The notes beneath the pieces were generated by a model. The model was not told the DNA's origin and ran no database searches. It saw only the letters and a list, made by a program, of their open reading frames with translations. The translations under genes and the position numbers were made by a program. DNA of 7,530 bases from Chloroflexota bacterium (GTDB taxonomy: Bacteria > Chloroflexota > Dormibacteria > Dormibacterales > Dormibacteraceae): assembly GCA_003446775.1 (NCBI GenBank), contig DMCH01000116.1, positions 11,793 to 19,322 of the forward strand. The letters are read 5' to 3'. Shown in pieces: positions 1 through 5,554 of this stretch (position 1 is its first letter; every line of letters starts with the position of its first letter).

Positions 1-1
1 C

Positions 2-319
2 CTGGCGACGCATCTGTTGCATGCCGCCGGGAGCCTGACGGGATCGTCCCTGCAGTTCGGTGCGGCGTACCTGCTGTTGCACGGCGTAGTCAAGATCGTG
101 CTGGTGGCGGCGCTGCTCAGGGACAAGATCTGGGCCTACCCGTGGATGATCGCTTTTCTGATCGTGTTCATCGTCTACCAGATCTACCGGTTGACCTTCG
201 CGTTTTCCATTGGACTCGTTGCATTGACGGTCTTCGATCTCGTGGTGGTTTGGCTCACGTATCGGGAATATGGAAAGCAGCGAGCTGCGCGGACGGCGCC
301 CGACTCCATCAGGACTTAG
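2..319 (+). CDS. DUF2127 family membrane protein, 5' partial
   Basis: The frame is open from base 2 to the TAG at 317-319. The Met at base 17 is probably internal, because the residues before it (LATHLLHAAGS) read as normal protein and DUF2127 members are longer than 100 residues. The visible part has about three hydrophobic segments: AAYLLLHGVVKIVLVAALL, a central helix around WMIAFLIVFIVYQIYRL, and one around SIGLVALTVFDLVVVWL. It ends in a charged tail (REYGKQRAARTAPDSIRT). The pattern 'YLLLHGVVK...LLRDKIWAYP...YQIYR...LTVFDLVVVWLTYREY' is what I know from the DUF2127 family of predicted inner-membrane proteins, whose function is unknown. The stop lies 18 bases before the next gene, so the two are probably co-transcribed. 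Family call is from recognition, not a search. Confidence 0.8.
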   Translation: MATHLLHAAGSLTGSSLQFGAAYLLLHGVVKIVLVAALLRDKIWAYPWMIAFLIVFIVYQIYRLTFAFSIGLVALTVFDLVVVWLTYREYGKQRAARTAPDSIRT

Positions 320-337
320 TCGCTATAGGAGGTCGAA

Positions 338-1105
338 ATGGTTGAGAAGGAGATCCAAGTTCGCACCAATGACGGCGTCATGACGACGTTCGTCGTCCGG
401 CCCGACGGTCATGGACCGTTTCCGGTCGCCGTGATCTTCATGGATGGCGTCGGCTACCGCGAGCAGGTGAAGGCGAACGCTCGGAGGTTCGCGGCAGGCG
501 GCTACTACTGCGTCGCGCCGGACCTCTATTACCGCGAGGGTGATCGCATCTCCTTTGACATGTCCAACATGGCGTCAGGCGGCCTCAAGGGGGCTGAGGC
601 CGAGCGAATGATGAAGGCGGCTGCCAGCGTCACGCCTGAAAACGTGGTGGCCGACACCAGGGCCGTGCTGGCGGCGATCAGCTCAGACCCGGCGGCCAGT
701 CCAGGTCCAAAGGTCTGCGTCGGCTACTGCCTTGGGGCACGGGTCGCCTTGCATATCGCGTCAGCGCTGGCGGGTGAAATCGTCGCCGCCGCGGCAATCC
801 ATCCCGGGGCTTTGATCACCGACAAGCCTGACTCACCCCACCACGACCTGGCGAAGGTGCGCGGCGAGCTCTACTTCGCGTTTGCCGAGACCGATCGATC
901 GGTCACTCAGGAGATGGTCGACCAGTTCCGCGAGGAGCTTCGCCGGAACCGAGTTCGGGGAGTCGTTGAGCGGCTGGTCGGCACCACGCACGGATTCGCG
1001 ATGGCCGATCTTCCCGTGTACAACCGCGAGGCGGCTGAGCACCACTTCGAGCGGACGCTCGAACTCTGGAGGCGCAACCTCTCGCAAGAGCCGGTCGAAG
1101 CCTGA
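338..1105 (+). CDS. dienelactone hydrolase family protein
   Basis: This is a 255-residue alpha/beta hydrolase of the dienelactone hydrolase (carboxymethylenebutenolidase) family; no signal peptide is visible, so it is probably cytoplasmic. The family hydrolyses lactone or ester bonds; the substrate here cannot be read from sequence. A catalytic triad is visible: nucleophile Cys131 in VGYCLGAR, Asp186 in AETDRSV and His218 in GTTHGFA. Length fits the family (about 230-290). The N-terminal strand reads VAVIFMDGVGYRE, with Asp36 where classical enzymes carry a Glu near the active site; similar 'MD' variants occur in a known subgroup, so I do not read it as a defect. The start is fixed by a strong AGGAGG at 327-332, five bases before the ATG. 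It lies just downstream of the DUF2127 gene and converges on the MFS gene, with only 36 bases between their stops. Confidence 0.9.
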   Translation: MVEKEIQVRTNDGVMTTFVVRPDGHGPFPVAVIFMDGVGYREQVKANARRFAAGGYYCVAPDLYYREGDRISFDMSNMASGGLKGAEAERMMKAAASVTPENVVADTRAVLAAISSDPAASPGPKVCVGYCLGARVALHIASALAGEIVAAAAIHPGALITDKPDSPHHDLAKVRGELYFAFAETDRSVTQEMVDQFREELRRNRVRGVVERLVGTTHGFAMADLPVYNREAAEHHFERTLELWRRNLSQEPVEA

Positions 1106-1122
1106 AGTTCGTGCGCAACTTC
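1104..1122. terminator. possible weak bidirectional hairpin between convergent genes
   Basis: GAAGTT (1104-1109) and AACTTC (1117-1122) form a 6-bp inverted repeat with a 7-base loop, overlapping the stop codon of the hydrolase gene. It sits in the short gap between two convergent genes, where a terminator is expected. There is no T-run on either side, so an intrinsic terminator is only possible, not shown. Confidence 0.25.
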
Positions 1123-1141
1123 TCCTGATCGGTCGTGACGC

Positions 1142-2278
1142 CTACAGTCGCACCCTGCTCCTGCGCATCGCGTGAGCGGCCAGCGCAATGAGCGCGGTGG
1201 CGACGACACCGAGGCTGTAGACCACCGTCGTGGCGTGCAGGCCAAATCGCGTGCTGGCATAGCCGGCGGCCAAGGCCGGGAGGCTGAACGCCAGGTAGGC
1301 GATGACGAGCGCGAACGCGAGGAGCTCGCTGCGTTCGCCGGGCGCGGCGATGCGGGCCAGAGTCCCAAAAGAGGCGAGGGCGGATCCGCCGAAACCGACG
1401 CCGGCCACGACCGTCCCGGCCGCAGCCAGCGCCACGGTGTGCGCTTCCACGCCGGCGAACGTCAACGCGGTCCCGCCTGAGAGCGTGATCGCGCTGATCC
1501 ACAAGATCCGATCGGTCGGCCAGGCCCGCAATGCGAAGGCGGTCAGGGCGCCGGCGCCGCACAGCAGCGTGACGACGAGGCCGCCGATGAGGTGGTTGTG
1601 CAGGCCGAAAAGACCGGCCGCGACGGAGGGCCCGAGCGAGAGGTACAGCCCGCCGAGCGCCCAGCTCGCCACGATGATCGGGACGATTCCAAAGACATCC
1701 GGGCGAAGACGGGCGGGAATGCCGAGGATGGGTATCAGCGAGGCCACTGCACCGGGGCGGCGCGCCGAGGTCTCAGGCATGCGAGCAATGACCAAGCCCG
1801 CGAAACCGATACCGACCAGCAGGAGGGCGAAGACGAGATGTGTCGGGGCGGGTGCGAACTGGACGAGCGCACCGCAGCCAACCGAGCCGAGGGCCAGGCC
1901 GCTGATGGGCGCGACGCCATTGACGAGGCCGGCGCGGCCGGGCGCGTGAGGCGGGTTCAAGTCGACCAGCGTGGCTCCGAGGGTTGAGAACGCCGCCCCG
2001 GTGGCAATGCCCTGCACGACGCGAGCGACCAGGAGGACCGTGACGTCCCCCGCGATGATGAACAGGACAAAGGCCACGGCTTCGAGCGCGATCGCGGCTG
2101 CTAGCAACGGGCGGCGACCGACGTGATCGGATAGGGCGCCGAGAACGAGCAGCGAGCCGATCAGGCCAACGACGTAGACCGCGAAGATACCGGTCAGCGT
2201 CGTGTCGGTGAAGCCCCACTCCTTCTGGTAGACGACGTACAGCGGCGTCGGGGCGCTCGCCGCTGCCGCGAAAAGCAC
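1142..2278 (-). CDS. MFS transporter, start uncertain
   Basis: This is a major facilitator superfamily permease, most likely a proton-driven exporter in the cytoplasmic membrane; its substrate is unknown. From the GTG at 2278 the protein has 378 residues with about 11-12 hydrophobic segments in two halves around a loop near residues 165-190. The MFS motif A is clear after helix 2: GALSDHVGRRP at 47-57, with Asp51 and Arg55-Arg56. ARVVQGIATGAAF in helix 4 (85-97) also fits. The GTG start looks wrong: it lacks a convincing Shine-Dalgarno and cuts helix 1 in half. The frame stays open upstream to the tautomerase stop (TAG, 2389-2387), and the residues before the GTG (FPIAFAAVSAIF) complete helix 1. 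No ATG, GTG or TTG exists in that stretch; CTG at 2320 is the only near-standard candidate. It is second gene in the tautomerase operon and is probably controlled by the divergent TetR. Confidence 0.9.
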   Translation of the reverse strand: MLFAAAASAPTPLYVVYQKEWGFTDTTLTGIFAVYVVGLIGSLLVLGALSDHVGRRPLLAAAIALEAVAFVLFIIAGDVTVLLVARVVQGIATGAAFSTLGATLVDLNPPHAPGRAGLVNGVAPISGLALGSVGCGALVQFAPAPTHLVFALLLVGIGFAGLVIARMPETSARRPGAVASLIPILGIPARLRPDVFGIVPIIVASWALGGLYLSLGPSVAAGLFGLHNHLIGGLVVTLLCGAGALTAFALRAWPTDRILWISAITLSGGTALTFAGVEAHTVALAAAGTVVAGVGFGGSALASFGTLARIAAPGERSELLAFALVIAYLAFSLPALAAGYASTRFGLHATTVVYSLGVVATALIALAAHAMRRSRVRL

Positions 2279-2386
2279 GAAGATGGCGCTGACCGCCGCG
2301 AAGGCGATCGGAAACGACAGGCGGCCGGGGCTGCCTGCCGTTCCCTTCTGAGGATCCGCGGTTGCGATTAGTGCGATGGCCGTCGC

Positions 2387-2809
2387 CTACTTTTCGGCGA
2401 GGGCCCGGCGAGCGGCCGCCACGATGTCGGCGCCGGTGTTGGCGTGCCCCTGGAGCCCCCAACCTCCCTCAGGCGACTCGGTGATCAAAACCCACGTGCG
2501 CTCGGTCAGCTGCGGATCGCCGGCGGAGGCCGCGACGATGTCGGTCAACTCCCTGACCACACCGAGCTGCTTTTCGCGATCGAGAACGCCGACCGGCGTG
2601 AGGACCTGCACGCGGACGTAGTTGCTGTCACCGGCAACGTTGGACAGCGAGTCTGCAGGTAGGTCGTGGACGAACGCCGCGGTGTTGTTACGGAACAGCG
2701 CGAGGTCGGGCACCTTCTCCCACCGCATCACGGCGGCGGCGAGATCCTTCGCCAGCGTGTGCTTGTCCTTGAAGGTTCCTTCGGCGGCATAGACGTCGAT
2801 CATGGGCAT
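2387..2809 (-). CDS. tautomerase superfamily protein (4-oxalocrotonate tautomerase-like)
   Basis: I call a 140-residue protein starting MPMIDVYAAEG. In this superfamily the N-terminal proline exposed after Met removal is the catalytic base, so the Met-Pro start at 2809 is the functional one; a longer frame back to 2899 would bury it. It is supported by GGGGAGA at 2823-2817, seven bases before the ATG. At 140 residues it is about twice a 4-oxalocrotonate tautomerase and close to the size of fused beta-alpha-beta members such as MSAD or cis-CaaD. Two related halves are visible: residues 2-40 and about 63-112 (strand YVRVQVL, helix DREKQLGVVRELTDIVAAS, strand RTWVLITE). The C-terminal GGWGLQG and helix are typical of tautomerase family proteins. 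The natural substrate is unknown. It is first gene of an operon with the MFS transporter and divergent from a TetR gene, which suggests handling of a small carbonyl or enol compound. Confidence 0.87.
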   Translation of the reverse strand: MPMIDVYAAEGTFKDKHTLAKDLAAAVMRWEKVPDLALFRNNTAAFVHDLPADSLSNVAGDSNYVRVQVLTPVGVLDREKQLGVVRELTDIVAASAGDPQLTERTWVLITESPEGGWGLQGHANTGADIVAAARRALAEK

Positions 2810-2851
2810 GGGTTCTTCTCCCCGGTAATTACGATGGCCGGTATCGAGTAA

Positions 2852-2865
2852 ACAGAACGGTCTGT
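2852..2865. promoter_or_regulatory. probable TetR operator 1
   Basis: ACAGA-ACGG-TCTGT is a perfect 5+5 bp inverted repeat with a 4-base centre. It lies between the divergent tautomerase and TetR genes and touches the TATAAT box at 2865. A near copy starts 22 bases to the right. Assignment to the adjacent repressor is inference from position and symmetry. Confidence 0.65.
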
Positions 2866-2870
2866 ATAAT
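2865..2870 (+). promoter_or_regulatory. -10 box of the TetR gene promoter
   Basis: A perfect TATAAT on the + strand, 28 bases before the TetR ATG, predicts transcription start near 2877. A -35 box is weak (TATCGA at 2842-2847, 17-base spacer). On the - strand the same AT-rich island reads TGTTATTAT (2874-2866), an extended -10-like sequence suitable for the tautomerase-MFS operon. Both candidate promoters overlap the two inverted repeats, so a bound TetR dimer would block both directions. Confidence 0.55.
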
Positions 2871-2873
2871 AAC

Positions 2874-2887
2874 ACAGACCGGTCGGT
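2874..2887. promoter_or_regulatory. probable TetR operator 2
   Basis: ACAGACC-GGTCGGT is a 7+7 bp inverted repeat with one mismatch. Compared with operator 1 the shared pattern is ACAGA-N-CGGTC-N-GT. It covers the predicted transcription start of the TetR gene. Two copies 22 bp apart would place two protein dimers about two helical turns apart. Confidence 0.6.
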
Positions 2888-2898
2888 AAGATGATGCA

Positions 2899-3522
2899 AT
2901 GGCTTTGAAGACCACTGAGCGCGCGCCGAAGACCTCGCGCGTATCCGCGAGAGACCGCTTGCTGGCCGCGGCCGACGAGCTCTTCTACGCCGAAGGCGTG
3001 CATGTCGTCGGCGTTGACCGGATCGTCGAACGGGCCGGCGTCACCAAGGCCTCCCTGTACAACACCTTCGGGAGCAAGGACGAGCTCGTACGTGCCTACC
3101 TCGAGAACCACTTCCGTAGGCGACAAGCCCGCGTCGCGCACATTCTGGCCGCCAACAAGACGCCCAGAGAGCGCCTCCTCGCCGTATTCGGCGAGGTGGA
3201 AGATTTGCTGGCAGGGTCGGCGTTTCGTGGCTGCCGCTTCATCAGCGCCGCCGCCGAGTCGCAACCCGGCGATGCGGGCGCAGTCGTGGCCGACGAATAT
3301 CGCGCCTGGCTTTGGTCCCTATTCACCGATCTTGCCAAGGAAGCCGGCGCCACCGACGCCAAGCAGGTGGGCAGGCAGCTATTCCTCCTTTACGACGGCG
3401 CCGCCGTCGCCGCGCGAATGGATCAGGATCGCGGGGCCGCGGCCAAAGCAGTGAAGTCCGCGGCCATTGCCTTACTTGACGCCGCGGTTCCGCCCAAGCG
3501 CCGTGGGCGCCGGGCGCAGTGA
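2899..3522 (+). CDS. TetR family transcriptional regulator
   Basis: This 207-residue protein is a one-component repressor. The N-terminal TetR helix-turn-helix spans about residues 15-62: an amphipathic helix (RDRLLAAADELFYAEGV), then VDRIVERAGVTKASLYNTFG followed by SKDELVRAYL, a textbook TetR_N pattern. The rest is an alpha-helical ligand-binding and dimerisation domain with the familiar GCRFISAAAES stretch near 111-121 and a basic tail (KRRGRRAQ). Length is typical. The start has only a weak Shine-Dalgarno (GGTAAG, 2885-2890), eight bases from the ATG. It is divergent from the tautomerase-MFS operon, with two inverted repeats in the shared promoter region, so it most likely represses both that operon and itself until an effector binds. 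The effector is unknown; the tautomerase substrate or a compound exported by the MFS protein is a reasonable guess. Confidence 0.93.
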   Translation: MALKTTERAPKTSRVSARDRLLAAADELFYAEGVHVVGVDRIVERAGVTKASLYNTFGSKDELVRAYLENHFRRRQARVAHILAANKTPRERLLAVFGEVEDLLAGSAFRGCRFISAAAESQPGDAGAVVADEYRAWLWSLFTDLAKEAGATDAKQVGRQLFLLYDGAAVAARMDQDRGAAAKAVKSAAIALLDAAVPPKRRGRRAQ

Positions 3523-3529
3523 GACCCGA

Positions 3530-4267
3530 TTAGTTGAGGAACGTGGCAAGACGGCGCTCGAAAAGGTCCGGATGGGCCTTGAGCACGCTGAGCATGGCGA
3601 GGCCGTCGAACTCTCGAGAGTCGTACTGGCAGATGGCAGCGACCGGAAACCGCCTGCACATCACGTCATAAGCCTGCTCGAAGCGCAGCATCTCAGCCTC
3701 GGACGGAAACATCCGTCGCACGCAGGCCATCTCTGCGACGTGCCGGATTAGCGATGGACCGTGGGAGAGGATGTCGGCGAACTTTCCTTCCCAGAAACCC
3801 ACCGCCCTGTCCACGGTCGCTCCATCGAAAACGACAGCAGAGAACTGGCCCTTGGCGACCGCTCGTTTGAGATCGACGCCGTCCTGGTTCTTTATGGCCT
3901 CCATGTAGACGTCCAGGACTTCGTCGGTAGCCACCAGAAAACATGGCTGATCGGAGCGCAGGCCGTCGACGAGGAATGGGACCGTGAGCCGAATCCGCCC
4001 AGCATCACTGCTGTAGAAGGTCGCCAGGTGGCCAGGCACCGGGATGGGCAGGCCCCCGACATGGATGCCCGCAGGTGGCGCAGGAACCGATGGCTTCTCG
4101 GTGCGATTCAAGAACTCGACCAGGTCCGACTGGGCGAAGCGGCGCTCACGCCGGCGGCCCACTCGATGGCTGGGAAGAAGACCTGCATCGCTCCACCGCC
4201 GGATCGAAGCCTGGCTGACCCGCAGGAACCGAGCCGCCTCAGCCGTGTTCAGCAATTCCTGACTCAT
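3530..4267 (-). CDS. HTH + MEDS domain regulator (DcmR-like)
   Basis: This 245-residue protein has a helix-turn-helix of the MerR/excisionase type at about residues 5-55 (LNTAEAARFLRVSQASIRRW, then AGLLPSHRVGRRRERRF and SDLVEFLN). A proline-rich linker (58-78) follows, then a MEDS domain from about 79 to 240. MEDS (DcmR sensory domain) is known from DcmR, the dichloromethane-responsive repressor of methylotrophs, and from many sensor proteins; it is thought to bind small ligands. Visible hallmarks are GHLATFYSSDAGRIRLTVPF with LVDGLRSDQPCFLVAT after it, and ICQYDSREFDG near the C-terminus. There is no kinase domain, so this is a one-component regulator. Its target is not evident; it could act on itself or on the upstream DUF899 gene. 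It converges on the TetR gene with 7 bases between the stops. No strong Shine-Dalgarno precedes the ATG. Confidence 0.85.
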   Translation of the reverse strand: MSQELLNTAEAARFLRVSQASIRRWSDAGLLPSHRVGRRRERRFAQSDLVEFLNRTEKPSVPAPPAGIHVGGLPIPVPGHLATFYSSDAGRIRLTVPFLVDGLRSDQPCFLVATDEVLDVYMEAIKNQDGVDLKRAVAKGQFSAVVFDGATVDRAVGFWEGKFADILSHGPSLIRHVAEMACVRRMFPSEAEMLRFEQAYDVMCRRFPVAAICQYDSREFDGLAMLSVLKAHPDLFERRLATFLN

Positions 4268-4277
4268 TCGCCCACTA

Positions 4278-4307
4278 ATTGTCGCGCTGGGGCTCGGGGT
4301 CTGGCAA
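4278..4307 (-). promoter_or_regulatory. sigma70-like promoter of the MEDS regulator
   Basis: On the - strand, TTGCCA (4307-4302; 5 of 6 matches to TTGACA) is followed after 18 bases by GACAAT (4283-4278; 4 of 6 matches to TATAAT). Transcription should begin about 4271, only a few bases before the ATG at 4267. The mRNA would then be nearly leaderless, which agrees with the lack of a strong Shine-Dalgarno there. Confidence 0.5.
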
Positions 4308-4320
4308 CTTCCAGGCGGAC

Positions 4321-4336
4321 CCGGCGCCGGCGCCGG
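4321..4336. repeat. 16-bp perfect GC palindrome
   Basis: CCGGCGCCGGCGCCGG is a perfect palindrome 54-69 bases upstream of the MEDS regulator ATG and just upstream of its predicted -35 box. It could be an operator or a simple GC-rich sequence of no function. The rest of the 158-base gap 4268-4425 holds the promoter above and a short coding-like stretch (4342-4425). Confidence 0.4.
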
Positions 4337-4341
4337 ACCTG

Positions 4342-4425
4342 CTAGCGGATGGGGTCGCGGTTGTAGGCCGCCTTCCTCCTCAGCTCTGACCGGATGTCAA
4401 ACCAAGCCCGACGACGCAATTGGTC
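4342..4425 (-). other. 27-codon in-frame extension after the DUF899 stop
   Basis: After the DUF899 stop (TGA, 4428-4426) the same frame continues for 27 codons to a TAG at 4344-4342. The translation includes AWFDIRSELRRKAAYNRDPI and looks like ordinary protein in composition, more so than random GC-rich DNA usually does. It has no ATG or GTG of its own; TTG at 4419 is the only possible start. It may be a remnant of a longer C-terminus, a readthrough tail, or chance. Confidence 0.2.
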
Positions 4426-5163
4426 TCAGTCCGGGTATTCGTCCTTCCGCCAGGTGCGGGGCTCGGCGGGTTGCGTTTTCGGCGTTCGATCGAGCAGGAA
4501 GTTGAAGTAGGGCGCGACGAACGGGTCAGGCGCCGACACGGTGTAGGTGTGGTAGACGGTGCCGTTCTCGCGCGCGAAGGCGATCCAGCTCGGGTTCTCG
4601 CGGAGGCCGTCCTTCAGCTGAGCTCCGATCTGGCGTGACCACTCCTCGAGGAAGTCGGGCGGGTTGTCGATCATCTCCTTGACCTCGGGAATCTGCTGCG
4701 CCTGCTCCTCGGTCAGCGCGAGGCCGAAGTCGAACGCGAAGTCGCTGTTGTAAGTGGAGACGTAGGGGAACTGCCAACCCATCCGCCGTTTGTAAGCCGT
4801 CAATCGCTCGACCGGCGCCCGCGAAAAACAGAGCAGCGTCACATCACGATGGCGCAAGTGGACGAGCGAGCCGTCGATCCCGTCGCCCAAGCTCGTGCAG
4901 CCGGGGCAGGCCCCGAGCGTGTAGTCGGGGCCGAACATGATGTTGTAGGCGAGCAGCTGTGAACGCCCGTCGAAGAGCTCGGCCAGGGTCTTCTTGCCGT
5001 CCTCGGTGTCGAACACGTACTCCTTCTCGACCCGGACCCAGGGCAGATCGCGACGCGTTCTCGTGATCTCCTCGTTTCGCTCCGCCTGCTCTGCCTCGAG
5101 CTTCGCGAGCTCGTCCCGGGCCACCTGCCATTCCTCGCGGGTTCCGATCCTGTGTTCGGGCAT
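4426..5163 (-). CDS. DUF899 family thioredoxin-like protein
   Basis: This 245-residue protein matches the DUF899 family, predicted to have a thioredoxin-like fold; no reaction is established for it. Typical features are in order: an N-terminal helix with EEWQVARDELAKLEAE, then LPWVRVEKEYVFDTEDGKKT, LAELFDGRSQLLAYNIMFGP, a CPGC motif (Cys86, Cys89) followed by TSLGDGIDG, HLRHRDVTLLCFSRAPVERL, and RRMGWQFPYVSTYNSDFAFD. The two cysteines sit where a redox-active pair would be expected, but many family members vary there. No signal peptide or membrane segment is visible, so it is probably cytoplasmic. The start is fixed by GGAGGG at 5176-5171, seven bases before the ATG. It stands alone between the MEDS regulator and the rhomboid gene, all on the - strand but separated by gaps of 158 and 391 bases. 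No confident promoter was found upstream. Confidence 0.85.
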   Translation of the reverse strand: MPEHRIGTREEWQVARDELAKLEAEQAERNEEITRTRRDLPWVRVEKEYVFDTEDGKKTLAELFDGRSQLLAYNIMFGPDYTLGACPGCTSLGDGIDGSLVHLRHRDVTLLCFSRAPVERLTAYKRRMGWQFPYVSTYNSDFAFDFGLALTEEQAQQIPEVKEMIDNPPDFLEEWSRQIGAQLKDGLRENPSWIAFARENGTVYHTYTVSAPDPFVAPYFNFLLDRTPKTQPAEPRTWRKDEYPD

Positions 5164-5272
5164 CTCATCTCCCTCCAGTCCAACTCCAGCGCTCCCGCAC
5201 GAGCCGAATCCATCATCGCATCGGACGCCAACGGGTTCACGAAATGAGACGCCCGACGACCCGGAAACTCAT

Positions 5273-5299
5273 CGCAACTGTCCTCGGAGCCCAGTTGCG
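5273..5299. repeat. 8-bp inverted repeat, possible RNA hairpin
   Basis: CGCAACTG (5273-5280) and CAGTTGCG (5292-5299) pair perfectly around an 11-base loop. It lies 110 bases upstream of the DUF899 ATG and about 260 bases past the rhomboid stop. It may be a terminator without a T-run, or structure in the DUF899 leader. Confidence 0.45.
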
Positions 5300-5364
5300 G
5301 CGATGACTTTCCCCGGCACGAAATCTCGGTATTGGCTGGTGGCTCCCAATGGAGGATGCCCGTC

Positions 5365-5390
5365 GCTCCGCCATTCTTTTGCTCCGCCAT
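5365..5390. repeat. 10-bp direct repeat
   Basis: GCTCCGCCAT occurs at 5365-5374 and again at 5381-5390, separated by six bases (TCTTTT). The period is 16 bases. No function is apparent. Confidence 0.4.
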
Positions 5391-5393
5391 AGT

Positions 5394-5408
5394 TGACCGG
5401 TTCGGTCA
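5394..5408. repeat. short inverted repeat TGACCG-GTT-CGGTCA
   Basis: A 6-bp perfect inverted repeat with a 3-base centre, four bases after the direct repeat at 5365-5390. It could be an operator half-site pair for a dimeric regulator or a small hairpin. Nothing ties it to a particular protein. Confidence 0.35.
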
Positions 5409-5554
5409 GCGGACGTAGCCGCTGCTGTCCGCTCGGCGAACCACCCCTGGGCCCCGCCGCGCGCCTCACCAGCTCTGGTACGTGGCCACGACCAGATCCT
5501 ACGGCTGCCGTTTGGCCGGACAGCAGGCGCCGCAGCCTTTACGGATTACGCGGT

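Larger units (their letters stand above)
5164..5554. other. 391-base gap without a recognisable gene
   Basis: This gap separates the rhomboid stop from the DUF899 start, both on the - strand. It must hold the end of the rhomboid transcript and the DUF899 promoter. Open frames cross it on both strands (for example - strand from 5390) but lack start-site support and recognisable protein, and continue out of frame into the flanking genes. It contains the hairpin at 5273-5299, the direct repeat at 5365-5390 and the inverted repeat at 5394-5408. A loose repeat, GGCTGC (5503-5508) with GCAGCC (5532-5537), may be noise. Confidence 0.5.

Noticed and set aside
903..1562. 219-codon open frame on the - strand spanning the end of the hydrolase and the MFS gene
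   Set aside because: Arg-rich shadow in another frame; it overlaps two well-supported genes.
1302..1949. 215-codon open frame on the + strand
   Set aside because: It is antisense to the MFS gene, whose protein is clearly recognisable; the translation is rich in Pro, Arg and Ala as expected of a shadow frame in GC-rich DNA.
2387..2899. Longer 170-residue version of the tautomerase starting at 2899
   Set aside because: It would bury the catalytic N-terminal proline, run across the promoter and operators, and overlap the TetR start; the Met-Pro start at 2809 has a good Shine-Dalgarno.
3761..4345. 194-codon open frame on the + strand
   Set aside because: Antisense to the MEDS regulator, no Shine-Dalgarno, no recognisable protein.
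4839..5390. 183-codon open frame on the - strand reaching upstream of DUF899
   Set aside because: Its second half is an out-of-frame shadow of DUF899 (Arg/Ser-rich); the first part has no recognisable domain or start signal.
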